NCBI RefSeq assembly: GCF_029867415.1
Contig: NC_081185.1
Coordinates: 30,084,245 to 30,148,244, forward strand
Direction: 5' to 3'
Source: Vicia villosa
Lineage: Eukaryota; Streptophyta; Magnoliopsida; Fabales; Fabaceae
DNA length: 64,000 nt
This document shows, piece after piece, positions 1 through 10,312 of this stretch; the stretch's first letter is position 1, and every line of letters starts with the position of its first letter. A program made the translations under genes and the position numbers. The notes beneath the pieces are model-generated. The model was not told the DNA's origin, searched no databases, and was given only the letters and a program-made list of their open reading frames with translations.

Positions 1-590
1 ATGAGTTGGATGCATGTAATTCTCAAAGCCGGGTGGCTGAGCAACATAGACTTCTTCATTTATATAGCCATTTAGAAAGGCACTTTTAACATCCATTTGG
101 AATAGTTTGAAGTCTTTTGAACAAGCATAGGCAAGTAAGAGGCGAATAGCTTCGAGACGTGCTACAGGAGCGTATGTTTCTTCATAATCAATACCTTCCT
201 CTTGATTGTAACCTTGGGCAACTAATCTAGCTTTGTTTCTAGTAATAATGCCGTTTTCATCAAGTTTGTTACGAAAAACCCATCTAGTGTCGATTACTTG
301 ATGATCTCCCGGATGAGGGACTAAGTCCCAAACATCATTCCGTTTAAATTGGTTTAATTCTTCTTGCATGGCCATTAGCCAATGCTCATCAAGTAATGCG
401 TCCTTAGCGTTTTTCGGCTCAACTTGTGAAACGAAAGCAAAATGATGACAGAAGTTACTTATCTTTGAGCGTGTTGTAACGCCCTTTGAGATGTCTCCTA
501 TTATGTTGTCAATTGGATGGTCTTTCACATTTGTCCAGGCCTTAGGAAGTTCTTCATTGTTTGAGATGATCTCTTTTTTTATTTTCATCA
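1..590 (-). pseudogene. copia reverse transcriptase, N-terminal part, running off the window
   Basis: Minus-strand translation in the frame after the break near 590 gives typical copia RT motifs: a [15 protein letters not shown] segment, then [25 protein letters not shown] and [11 protein letters not shown]. The last holds the first catalytic Asp region of copia RT. The C-terminal YVDD region and RNase H would lie left of base 1. The shift relative to the integrase frame probably arose by slippage in an A run. Confidence 0.88.
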
Positions 591-2044
591 TGAGACTCAT
601 CTTTCTCTTTCTCAGAATCTTTCTTTACAATATTTTCATTCTCGTCTTCCTTATCTTTGACAATATCTTCAGTGGATGGACCTGCACCATTAAACGAAAG
701 ACCTTTCTCGACATATTTTTTATAAGATTCATCAAAAGACACGTGTACTGACTCTTCTACTATAAGTAATCTTTTATTATATATCCGATATGCTTTGCTA
801 GATTGTGAGTAACCAAGGAAGATGCCCTCGTCAGCTTTAGCATCGAATTTACCAAGATTATCCTTACCATTGTTCAATACAAAACACTTACAACCGAATA
901 CATGGAGATGAGATACATTTGGTTTTCTACCCTTTAGTAATTCATATGGAGTTTTGTTTAGTATAGGACGTATTGTTATCCTATTCAAAACATAACACGC
1001 GGTGCTAATCGCGTCAGCCCAGAAATACTTAGGTAGACTACCCTCATTCAACATTGTTCTTGCCAACTCCTCTAGGACACGATTTTTACGTTCAACCACT
1101 CCGTTTTGTTGTGGTGTTCTAGGAGCTGAAAAGTTATGCTCAATTCCATGTTTATCACAGTATTTTTCAAAAAGATAGTTTTCAAACTCTCCACCGTGAT
1201 CACTTCGAATTGCAACTATTTTGGTGTTCATTTTGTTCTGACATAATCTTGCAAATTGCGTGAAAGCTGGAAAAGTTTGATCCTTACTAGGTAGAAAGAT
1301 TGTCCAACAAAATCTAGAGTAATCATCGACAATGACAAAACCATATATGTTTCCACCTATGCTTTTAGTCCTTGAAGGGCCAAAGAGATCCATGTGAAGG
1401 AGTTCAAGAGGGCGTGATGTTGAAACCACGTTCTTTGATTTAAAAGAGATTTTTGTTTGCCTTCCCTTTTGATAAGCATCACATAGATGATCTTTTGAAA
1501 ACTTCATTTTAGGTAAGCCGATTACTAAGTCTTTTGTGACAACCTTGTTAAGTAAGTCAAAATTTATGTGGGCGAGACGTCTATGCCAAAGCCATGAGTC
1601 TTCGCCTAGAGCAATTAGACACTTGGTACTAGACTTAGATACTTCATCCAAGTTTAGCATATAGATGTTGTTTACTCTTAAGCCATTAAACATAATGTCT
1701 CTTTTCTTAGTATGTTCTATTGTGCAGCCAGAATTTGTAAATGTTACTTTAAAATCTTTGTCGCACAATTGACTTATACTTAAGAGATTATGCTTAAGAC
1801 CTTCTACTAGCAGTACATCAGTTATAGTTGTGGTAGAAGGGTTACCTACACTTCCTTTACCAAGTATGGCTCCCCGATTGTTATCTCCGTAGGTGACATA
1901 CCCCTTTTTCTTTGCGTGAAACTCAACGAAAAGAGATACGTCTCCATTCATGTGTCTTGAACATCCGCTATCAAGGAACCACAACCTTTCGGCAATGTCA
2001 AGACACTTTTCCTGCAAAATTAATTTAGAGAGGGAGGTCCCCAA
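555..2044 (-). pseudogene. copia pol: protease, GAG-pre-integrase, integrase
   Basis: Open for 496 codons. Near the N-terminus LWFLDSGCSRHM is the aspartic protease active site (DSG). LWHRRLAHINFDLLNKVV belongs to the GAG-pre-integrase zinc-binding region. The integrase core follows with its acidic triad visible: LLHMDLFGP, IRSDHGGEFEN and PQQNGVVERKNR. The C-terminus is Asp/Glu/Lys-rich linker. The frame is lost near 590 at an A-rich run; the RT region continues in another frame to base 1 (see separate entry). Upstream, the gag frame does not match this one, so there is a second frameshift around 2020-2044. No product of the full polyprotein is expected from this copy. Confidence 0.92.
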
Positions 2045-3762
2045 TTTTCATTGGGTCCTTGGTAGTGAGTACATAATTTGTTGCACTTAGGCAACCATTG
2101 AAATACTCCTTTAGGAACCAAAATCCTCCTAAATTTGCATTTTTCAATGGTATGACCCTTTTTGCAACAATAGTGACAGGTAATATGATGAGAATATGCT
2201 GTTTTGCTAGTTGATACTTTTGGTACAAAAGTATATTTGCTATATAAAGGAGTATACGACCTTTTGAACTTATTTGGATCAACCGCAAAAGTCACTTTTG
2301 GTTGTAGAGCCTTGTCTAATTTGGCTTTTAGATCTCTTACTTCTTTTTGCCAAATATGACATGTCTCACAACCAAACCATGATGTAGGATCTATCTCAAC
2401 TTTATCCTTTTGAATGTCTAGCATAGATTGTTTTAAAGCTTCCATATCCTTTTCGGTTTTCTCAACTTTTGATTCAAGATATGAAAAGATTTTCTTATTT
2501 GAGGCCAAAAGTTTGAAAGCTTCAATTGCATCTCTATGTAATTCTTCAAAAGCAAGTTTTAGTTGAGAATGAGATACCTTGTCTATGAGTTCAGGTTTAA
2601 GATGACTTACAAGTTTCTTTTTCTTGTGTTGATGAGCCATAAGGCATAAGTTTGCCGATTCTTCTTCATCGCTTGATGAGCTTTCACTAGATGAATCACT
2701 TTCTCATGCTATGTAGGCTCTTCTAGATTTGTTATGACCTTTGCTTTGGTTCTTCTCTTTTTCCTTCTTAAGGTATGGACAATCCGGTTTGTAGTGACCG
2801 ACTTTGCCACAATTAAAGCAAGGCCCTTTGATTTTTCCTTTGTTGTTGTCATCTTGTTTGAGCTTGTTTGATTGCTTTCTATAGTTGATCAAGCCTTTGT
2901 CGGAATGTTTTGCTCCATTTTTCTTTAGGTATTTGTTGTATCTTCGCACAAACAGTCCCATTTCCTCATCATCGGAGTCTTCATCATCACTTGTATCACT
3001 ATCCTCTAGCTCTTGTCTTGAGGTCTTGGAGCTTGAAGCTTTTAGAGCTATTGACTTCTTCTCTACCTCTTTCTCCATGTTCTTTTCTTTCTTTGCTCTT
3101 TTCTCATGCATGTCAAGGCATTTAAGATGTTGTTCATGTTCCTCTAGTTTACCAAAAAGAGTGGTAATGTCTAAGGTGTTTAGATCATTTGCTTCCTTTA
3201 TTGTTGTAACCTTGGGTTGCCATTCCCTGTTCAAACATCTTAAGATTTTGTTAGTAGCAACTGCATTGGAAACAGGTCTATCAAGAGAATTTAAACGATT
3301 TTTCAAGTGAACGAATCTCTTCTGCATGTTTTCGATGGATTCACCATCTTCCATGTGGAAAAGTTCGAACTCTTGAGTTAACGTATTGATTCTAGCTAGT
3401 TTGACATCATCCGTTCCCTCGTGGGCAACTTGCAATGTGTCCCACATAGCTTTAGCGGATCTACAATGGGAAACGCGATAGTATTCATCAACTCCTAGAG
3501 CTGAGATTAGAATGTTTCTCGCTTTCCAATCGTATCCATATCTCTTTTCATCTTCAGCATCCCAAGTATTTTCTGGTTTTGGAACAACTGCACCAGCTGC
3601 ATTCGTCATGGTGATCTAAAAGGGACCATTGACAATAGTTGTCCAGATGTTCCTATCAATTGCATTGATGTGGACACACATACAATCCTTCCAATAGCCA
3701 TAGTTTTCACCGTTGAAAACTGGAGCTCTATTGTGAGCCCCTTTAGGTCCGGAAGCCATCTT
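2020..3762 (-). pseudogene. copia gag with zinc knuckle, broken by two in-frame stops
   Basis: The start MASGPKGAHNRAPVFNGENY is typical of copia gag; a second ATG 18 codons upstream (3813) also exists. A TAG at about 3613-3615 follows VNGPF, and the same frame resumes with MTNAAGAVVPKP. The UBN2-type gag core follows (WDTLQVAHEG, INTLTQEFELF), then an acidic stretch and a CCHC zinc knuckle, CFNCGKVGHYKPDCP. A TGA at about 2704 again stays in frame, and the downstream part contains a second knuckle-like CHYCCKKGHTIEKC. The stops are simple substitutions, not frameshifts. The capsid/nucleocapsid protein would package element RNA; this copy cannot make it whole. Confidence 0.88.
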
Positions 3763-3797
3763 TCCAATAAGTGTTTCACGTAGCACGGAATAAACCA

Positions 3798-3812
3798 GAG
3801 CTCTTGATGCCA
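3798..3812 (-). other. primer-binding site of copia element
   Basis: The minus strand reads TGGCATCAAGAGCTC two bases after the LTR end (...TAACA). This resembles the plant initiator-Met tRNA PBS (TGGTATCAGAGC) with changes. It fixes the LTR boundary at 3815 and the element's orientation. Confidence 0.75.
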
Positions 3813-3814
3813 CT

Positions 3815-5308
3815 TGTTAGACGCTGGCCTAAGGATCTAGAGGGGGTGAATAGATCTCACAGAGTTTGTCGGAATTATTTCGAACTAAGGCGAAAGCGGT
3901 TCTGAATCGACTTGCGTCTATTCCGGACCGTTATTGCAAGGGTTGTATATGTGACAAAACCACAAGATAATTGAGATTAACGATGAAATGATATGTTATC
4001 GAATCAATATGTTTCACTTTAGAAAATCGATTAACTTCTGATTTGATAAAATTTGATTTGCAATGCAGTAATAATGAAAGAAGCAAAAACACAAACACTT
4101 GGTGATAATGATCAAATTGATGGTGATTCAATGTGTGATGAATTGTGATGTTTATACAAGTTCTTAATTCACAATTTTAACACTCGAATCGTTGATCAAT
4201 TTGCAATTATAACCAAATATGAACAGAACGTAAATGAAAAGATAAAAGCGACAAGAACACGATATTGTTTAGGCAGTTCGTCAATCGTCCTCGCTACGAC
4301 TACGTCTGCCCCCAATTCCAAACTGAAATTGGGAAATCTTCCATTAATGTTGAAAGCAGTTTATACAAAGAAGATAACAAAGCGATAAACAATAAACCAA
4401 ATTTGTCGATCCTTTGAATCTTCTTCCCCCTTAATCTTGAGCCAGATCAAGGTCTTCCAAGAGCTTCACTTTGATCCCTTTCTGCAGTGTCTTGAATTTG
4501 CTTGAACACTTGTTCTTCAATCTTCACACTCAGCTGGATCCTTGATGAAGCCTCTTGATAAAAACCCCCAAAATTCACCAATCTTGGAGGACAAAACCCT
4601 CAGATTTTATTCACCAAAAACCCCACAAATCTTCACCCACTAGGAATCTTCAATTCCGTTCCATGGACGTTATCGATCTTGAACGCAAACCCTCAACGCA
4701 AAAATGATTGTGTGTAGTTGTGTTGGAGTTGTGTCGATGATCGAAGATGAGAAGCCTTTGTGTATCTTTCAGTTGTTGGTGTTAAGAAACTGCAATAATG
4801 AACCTTGGACAATATATATGAGAGCTAATCAGTTGGAGCAGAGAAAACCAGAAATTTTGGCATTTTTGATCAAATAGGTCGACCTCTTGTAGTGCTTAGG
4901 TCGACCTAACAGAGCTGCATTTGCTTTGAATAACATTTGTTCCCAGTTAGGTCGACCTGTTAAGGAAGTAGGTCGACCAGAATCCTCTTCAGATACGTTT
5001 TGGGGACTTTTCTTCAGTTTAGGTCGACCTAGTTGTTGTGTAGGTCGACCTATCAGAAGGATGTGTAAATTTCTCCACTTTAGGTCGACCTGGGTTGGGA
5101 GTAGGTCGACCTGACTGCTGTTTTTCTGAGTTCTTCTTGTTTTACTTGTATTGAGTCGACCTATATGTATAGTGGGTCGACCTGCTCTGTCTTGAGTGAC
5201 CATTGCTTGCTTTTCTTTGAGTTCTTCTGCTTGTGCCTTGTTGCTTGTTTGCTTGTGGAGTTTGCCATGGATCAAAAACACCTTTGTGAGTGTGATCTTG
5301 TATTCACA
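3815..5308 (-). repeat. 5' LTR of copia element (about 1.49 kb)
   Basis: It is bounded by TGT...ACA and sits between the PBS and an interrupted LINE ORF1. The right edge (5306-5308) was set by where LINE RRM coding (GKRFGFARFK) stops. The open frame at 4829-5341 with repeated GRP residues comes from the palindrome array inside this LTR and is not a gene. Confidence 0.8.
4876..5184. repeat. array of ten GTCGACC palindromic motifs inside the copia LTR
   Basis: Ten occurrences of (A/G)GTCGACC(T), most of them the perfect 10-bp palindrome AGGTCGACCT, lie in pairs about 20-35 bp apart. The intervening sequence is not conserved. Similar arrays occur in the unrelated gypsy-like LTRs near 52324 and 58048. 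Confidence 0.9.
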
Positions 5309-5660
5309 CTTTGAACCTTGCAAACCCGAACCTTTTCCCAAACTTATTCCTCTTGGGAGGAATCACCACCTCAACCACATCTCCAATACACCCAAACAAT
5401 TCATAAATGTCTGTCGCCTTTACCCTGTCTGGAATCTCATAAAAGAAAATAGATGAAACCCTTGCTTCTTTCCCTTCCCTCCTACTTACTCCACCATTCC
5501 ACAAATCCCACCTATCCATAATGTTCCTGAAATTCTTCCTTCCTTGAACCTTCTGCCAATTTATCTTGCTCTACTAAGAAATCAGAAGAAGATAAGCTCA
5601 AAATTTCACACTCAAAAGGGGAAAGTTAGAAAGAAGCGGGAGTCTCTCTCTAGACATTTT
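5309..5660 (-). pseudogene. LINE 5' end: ORF1 N-terminus with RRM, cut by copia insertion
   Basis: Minus-strand coding starts at 5519 (MDRWDLWNGG). It contains an RRM start typical of plant L1-type ORF1 (VSSIFFYEIPDRV, then FGCIGDVVEVVIPP and the RNP1-like KRFGFARFK). It stops at the copia LTR. Sequence 5520-5660 is probably LINE 5' UTR. ORF1 proteins bind element RNA. The rest of this LINE should lie beyond the copia element, left of the window. It is not the same copy as 6295-8020, because that 3' half lies upstream in minus-strand order. Confidence 0.8.
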
Positions 5661-6294
5661 TTACTATAACACTTAAAAATGATAACAAACAATAAATTAT
5701 TTGGTGTGGTATGTGTCAATGTATATTAGACGCAGACGTGGATGTTAGCGAAAATAATTATTTTCGGTGGCTTTTTTTTACATAGAAGAAGAAATGTGAT
5801 TAGTAATAAAAAAAGATTAGTGTATGTATAAATTCTTGGAGTTAATCATATAAATGACATAATTTTGGTAATTGAAGAAAAATATAATTAGAAATAGTTG
5901 AATAGAGGTTAGTTAGAGGAAAGGCCCGGAAAAAGTTTGATAAAAATTTGTGTGAAAATCAATTTAACAATGTATAATGAACAACGAATGTGCCGCATAA
6001 TTTTATAACATTAATGTAATAGAAATATACAATACTATAGTTGATTTTGTTAACAATATTTTTAAAATTTATGATGAAAGATTAATGATCTTTGAAAAAC
6101 TTTCTTTAGTTTAATCAATCGGTTGGAAGTTTCAGTGTGAATTTCTGGCTCAAAAAACTGTTTAATGCTTGGTTCCAAACGACTTCAAACGAGCTTATTT
6201 CTCGTGATTATTTTTGCAGACCAAAATTGTTTCAAACGAGCTTATCTCAAAAAATTGATTCAGTTATATGACCAAAATTGATTTTCAAACGAGC
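5661..6294. other. AT-rich intergenic stretch, no gene seen
   Basis: AT-rich sequence with several GAGCTTAT/CAAACGAGC words (6180-6290), so possibly a degraded repeat. No coding frame, splice structure or terminal repeat was recognised. Confidence 0.5.
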
Positions 6295-8020
6295 TTTTTT
6301 TTTTTTTTTCAATACTATCCTTAAAAAACTGTCGTATAATCTAATTTTTAGGCTGACCTATTTTCATACTTTTCTTACCCTCAACTTTCAAGCAAATGAA
6401 AACAATTAATACAGACAAAAAACTGTTTTAAAGATTTTCTTTTGACGGGAAAAGATTAATTTATTTCATTAATAACAATATTCTGAATACTTGTTTGAAT
6501 ATCAACGAAATTATGAAAACTAGTAAGAGATGGAGTCACCCGTGCAAGAGCATGAGCAACCTCGTTAGCTTGAATTCTAACGAACTTAACATGAGAGTTC
6601 CTAAAGAAAAGAGCCATCAACCGGTTGCATTCTCCAGTAATAGCTCCAAGATTCGAGTCATTTGGTCTCGAAATGGTCACACTATCCACAACTTGCTTAG
6701 CATCTAACTCAAAATCCATATTGTCGTACCCCAGATCATGGACCCAATTTAAAGCTTTCAGAAGACCTAGAGCTTCTCCAATAACAACATCGGTACAAGG
6801 CGAAAACCATTCTGTCCGGGCTACAATGAATTTACCCATATCATCTCTAATGCAAGCACCAAAACCAACTTTATTTTGAAAAAAGTTGCATCAATATTGC
6901 ACTTAAATCTGCCCCTCTGAGATTTTTCCCATCGGATAATATCTGACGGGGGATTAATAATCCCATTGTTGGGACAATACTGCTGGGCCTCTCTCTAAAC
7001 TGACAACAACTGATGTGCCCTCTGACATGTAAGCATCGGAGAGTCTTTCACCTGATTCCAAACATGATTATTTCTCCCTTTCGAAATGCTCCATAAGGTA
7101 ACTGAGAAAATCGCTTTTTGGTCTTGATTGGATACCTGCAAAAAGGAGAAAATCACAGAAGCAAACAACTCCCCATTACTACTAATCTGCTGCAACATAG
7201 GCCACAGTCCCACTTTTTTCCAACACTCAATGCTTTTAGGACACTAGAGAAATAAGTGATAATTGTTCTTTTCGCCATCCCTACACGCAACACAATTAGA
7301 GGGACAACTAACTCCTTTATCCAATCTCCTTCTAGTAGACACACGGTCTCTACACAAACGCCGCATAAAATTCTTAACTCTGGGGGGCTCTAATGTTCCA
7401 TAACAGATTCCAACTCTCATTAATTCTAAGATTATAGGTATCAATAGCATCATTAATACAATACCTATAAGCGCTTCAAACCGAGAACTTACCATTAGAT
7501 TCATGTTTCCAAAACAATTTATCGTTATGGACCACGGTAAAAAGAGGAGTGTTTTGAATCTTTTGAGCTGTCTTCTCTCCTACTAGCGCATAAATCAAAT
7601 TTTGGTTCCATTCTTTACTATTATGAGTCATCAAGTCCGCTACTTTAAGATTACACACCATCAAGTTATTAGGCCAAGGATTAGTCAGAGAAGTACCATC
7701 AACCAGCCAATACTGATCCCAAACCAATATATTATCTTCAGACCCTGTACTCCATTTTAACCCTCCCTTAATCACAAATTTAGAGCTCCAGATGCTATGC
7801 CACGCATAGCTAGGATTATGATCAATATTAGAACTTAGATAATCGCTATTTGAAAAATACCTAACTTTGTAAAGGCGGGATACCAGAGAATCTGTATTGA
7901 TCATAAGCCTCCAAGCTTGCTTACTTAACATAGCGAGACTGAAAGCATTTATAGCGAGATAGATAACCGATAAAAAAGTTTTAAAAATATAAATTGCCAC
8001 GTCTATTAACATTGGCACTA
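6295..8020 (-). pseudogene. 5'-truncated LINE: end of ORF2 (RT C-terminus, zf-RVT, RNase H) plus poly(A)
   Basis: In minus-strand order, 8018-7476 encodes the post-RT region (KQAWRLMINTDSLVSRLYK ... WKHESNGKFSV). 7504-7244 encodes a zf-RVT-like segment (RRLDKGVSCPSNCVACRDG). 6839-6456 encodes a plant LINE RNase H domain (GEALGLLKALNWV, FELDAKQVVDS, FVRIQANEVAHALAR). The frame changes at least twice. A T run at about 6295-6310 on the plus strand would be the LINE poly(A) tail. Loss of the 5' part is usual for LINE insertions. Non-functional. Confidence 0.85.
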
Positions 8021-8731
8021 ATCATCTTTGTTCCAAAATAAAATAAGTTTCTCAACTTTCATTTCACTTAATACAGAATGCATTTCATTCTTTTATTCTT
8101 ACAATATACATCATTGGTTATGGAAAAGGGAAAGCAGAATTGAAAAGAAATGGTGAAATACATGAAGTAAAGATAAGTGCAAAGAGATTTATATGCTTTC
8201 ATTTTTTTAATTCTTTTTTCTTTTTCTTTGTTATCTCTAATTCATTTCTTAAACTGTTTCTTAAAAAAACAGTTGTGCATAAATAAGTTGAGATGCACAT
8301 AATGTTTGTACATGTTGCTAATTTGAATTGGTTATGGTTTATTTCATTCATTTTAATTTAAATAGTGGAAAAATACCATAAAAAATTCCAAAAATACTCT
8401 CCTAATCCATAAATGTATTTCCGGACACATCATTTTCACACCTAAACACTTTATAAGTGAGCCTCAACCATATATTTTTCTCAAAATTTAATCTAAAAAA
8501 TGCATTTCTTAATTTATCATATACACAACCCATACAATATTTTTATCTGAAACACTGATTTTATCTATAAAAAATAGTACAGAAATATGCTTATCAATCT
8601 TACAAAAATATTACCGAAGAACCATAGATACTTTGGTTATCAAATACAGAAGGACCACATGTCCACATTTACTAATGTTCTTCTTTGACTAACTTCACAA
8701 TAAAAGACAAAAACTATGCATGGATACATTT
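8021..8731. other. intergenic, no gene seen
   Basis: AT-rich sequence between the LINE remnant and the hAT-like element. No frame, RNA or repeat boundary recognised. Confidence 0.45.
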
Positions 8732-9542
8732 AGGCTCTGTTTGGTAAAACTAGATGATAGCTTGTATCTGGTGATTGGAAGCTGATAGCTGGTAGTTGAT
8801 GACTGATAGCTGATAAGTTAATTTGAGTGTTTGGTAAATTAGCTGTTACACTAGCTGATAAATACAAAATGACACAAAAGGACATTCTTATTAAGAAATT
8901 TGTGATTTATTTATCTTATCATATTATAATTATTATATTATTAAATTAATTTATATTTGATAAAAATAATATTAATACAAACTTATAAAGCAATTTTAAT
9001 ATATCTGAAAAATTTAAGAAACATCAAAATATTTTAAATTTGTATATAAATTATATAAATAAATTTAACGAAATACATGAAATTTAAGTTCAGTTAAATT
9101 AATCAAAATTAATGATAAAAATAAATTTATTATTTAATATTATACTATAAAAATATAACAAAATTTTTAATTTTCTTCGTCTCAGTTAATCTTATTGATT
9201 CTTCGATTATGTTTCACTAACTTGAGAATTATCAACACTATTTCAAAATTTATTGTATAGTTTAGATGTTATTAAAAACATTAAAGATTAAAAAAAATAT
9301 TAAACATTGAATCATAATATATATCGAAGGGTAAAAATAGATTTTTGTTAAAATAATAAGGGTATAAATGAAAGAAAAAGTCACAAGTTAAAAACTACAA
9401 GCTCAAAAGCTACTTCAAATAGCTTTTCAAAAAAAAAGACAAAAGCTAGTAAAAAAACTAAAAACAGTTATCAAACAGAGCTTTTTTATTTATGAGCTGA
9501 AAAGCTAAAAGCTCTTTTTATGGTCTTACCAAACAGACTCTG
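8732..9542. mobile_element. non-autonomous hAT-like DNA transposon (about 0.8 kb)
   Basis: The left end reads AGGCTCTGTTTGGTAAAAC, and the reverse complement of the right end reads AGAGTCTGTTTGGTAAGAC, giving an imperfect terminal inverted repeat. Subterminal sequence is rich in AGCTGATAGCTG-type words on the left (8760-8860) and AAGCTAAAAGCT words on the right, as in hAT elements. The interior is AT-rich with no transposase. I could not find a clean 8-bp duplication, so the superfamily is inferred from TIR and subterminal style. Confidence 0.7.
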
Positions 9543-10312
9543 CTAGTTGTATTTACACCTACAAAATGAATTTGGAATGATTTTATTTTCAAAAAATGTT
9601 GTTGTCATCAAATGTGTTGTGATATATGAATATGTTTAATAGAGTTGATTTGAGTTGGAAACTAGTTATGAAGGCGTGTGAACAGAAAGGAATGCATTGA
9701 TGCTAAAGCCTACTCTGACCAAATGTACTACTAGCTATAGACCATGTATGGAGACCAAATGTACTAGCTAGACCATGTATGCAATCGAAGAATTATCTCT
9801 TGTTGAACAGTGTATCTCATATTGAACAATTATCGGGCATATATAACATAAGTATTATCTCCTGTTGAACAATTCAAAACAAATACACGATTTAACAATA
9901 TTGTACTATCTCCATCTAACATTTTTGTCGACAGAAAAAATAGATCCTTAAATTCTACAAGGGAAGAAAAAAAAAATATTTTCACATTTCCATGCATTTG
10001 GAGACATTACAGCTTCAATGTTCAGTTTTTAAGATTATGAACTCAATTTCCACAGCTTAACCTTAGACGAAGGATGGCAATGCTCTTGGAAAATGCTATT
10101 ATTGGAGAAACAAAAAGGCTAATGTATATTTCCACAACCAAAAATGATGTTTGATTATATTCAAACCCAAAACTAAATTTGAATGATTGCCAGAAGAAAA
10201 TATCTTAACTTTTCTCATTTGAGATGAATTGCTGCATTGCAAGGACTAGACTATATAGAAATCAAAATAATTATAATTTGCTCCTGAATTCAAGATACAG
10301 AATGATCAAAAC
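9543..10312 (-). other. downstream flank and 3' UTR of GTE copy A
   Basis: On the gene's strand this follows the TGA stop of GTE copy A. The 3' UTR probably occupies the part near 10312. 9543-10000 is ordinary AT-rich flank containing a short repeated AAATGTACTA / GACCATGTATG segment (9720-9780). No other gene seen. Confidence 0.45.

Larger units (their letters stand above)
1..5308 (-). mobile_element. Ty1/copia LTR retrotransposon, 5' LTR plus gag and part of pol (cut by window start)
   Basis: Read on the minus strand the order is LTR (5308 to 3815), primer-binding site, gag, protease, integrase and the beginning of reverse transcriptase, which runs off the window at base 1. The order integrase before RT defines Ty1/copia. 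The LTR ends are TGTGAATAC... and ...TCTAACA. The element interrupts a LINE ORF1 at about 5308, so it is younger than that LINE copy. The other LTR and the target-site duplication lie outside the window. Coding regions carry stops and frameshifts, so this copy is not autonomous. Element type is certain; the lineage is not assigned. Confidence 0.93.

Noticed and set aside
4829..5341. 170-codon frame with repeated GRP residues
   Set aside because: It lies inside the copia LTR and the repeats are the translation of the AGGTCGACCT palindrome array; no domain and no conserved start.
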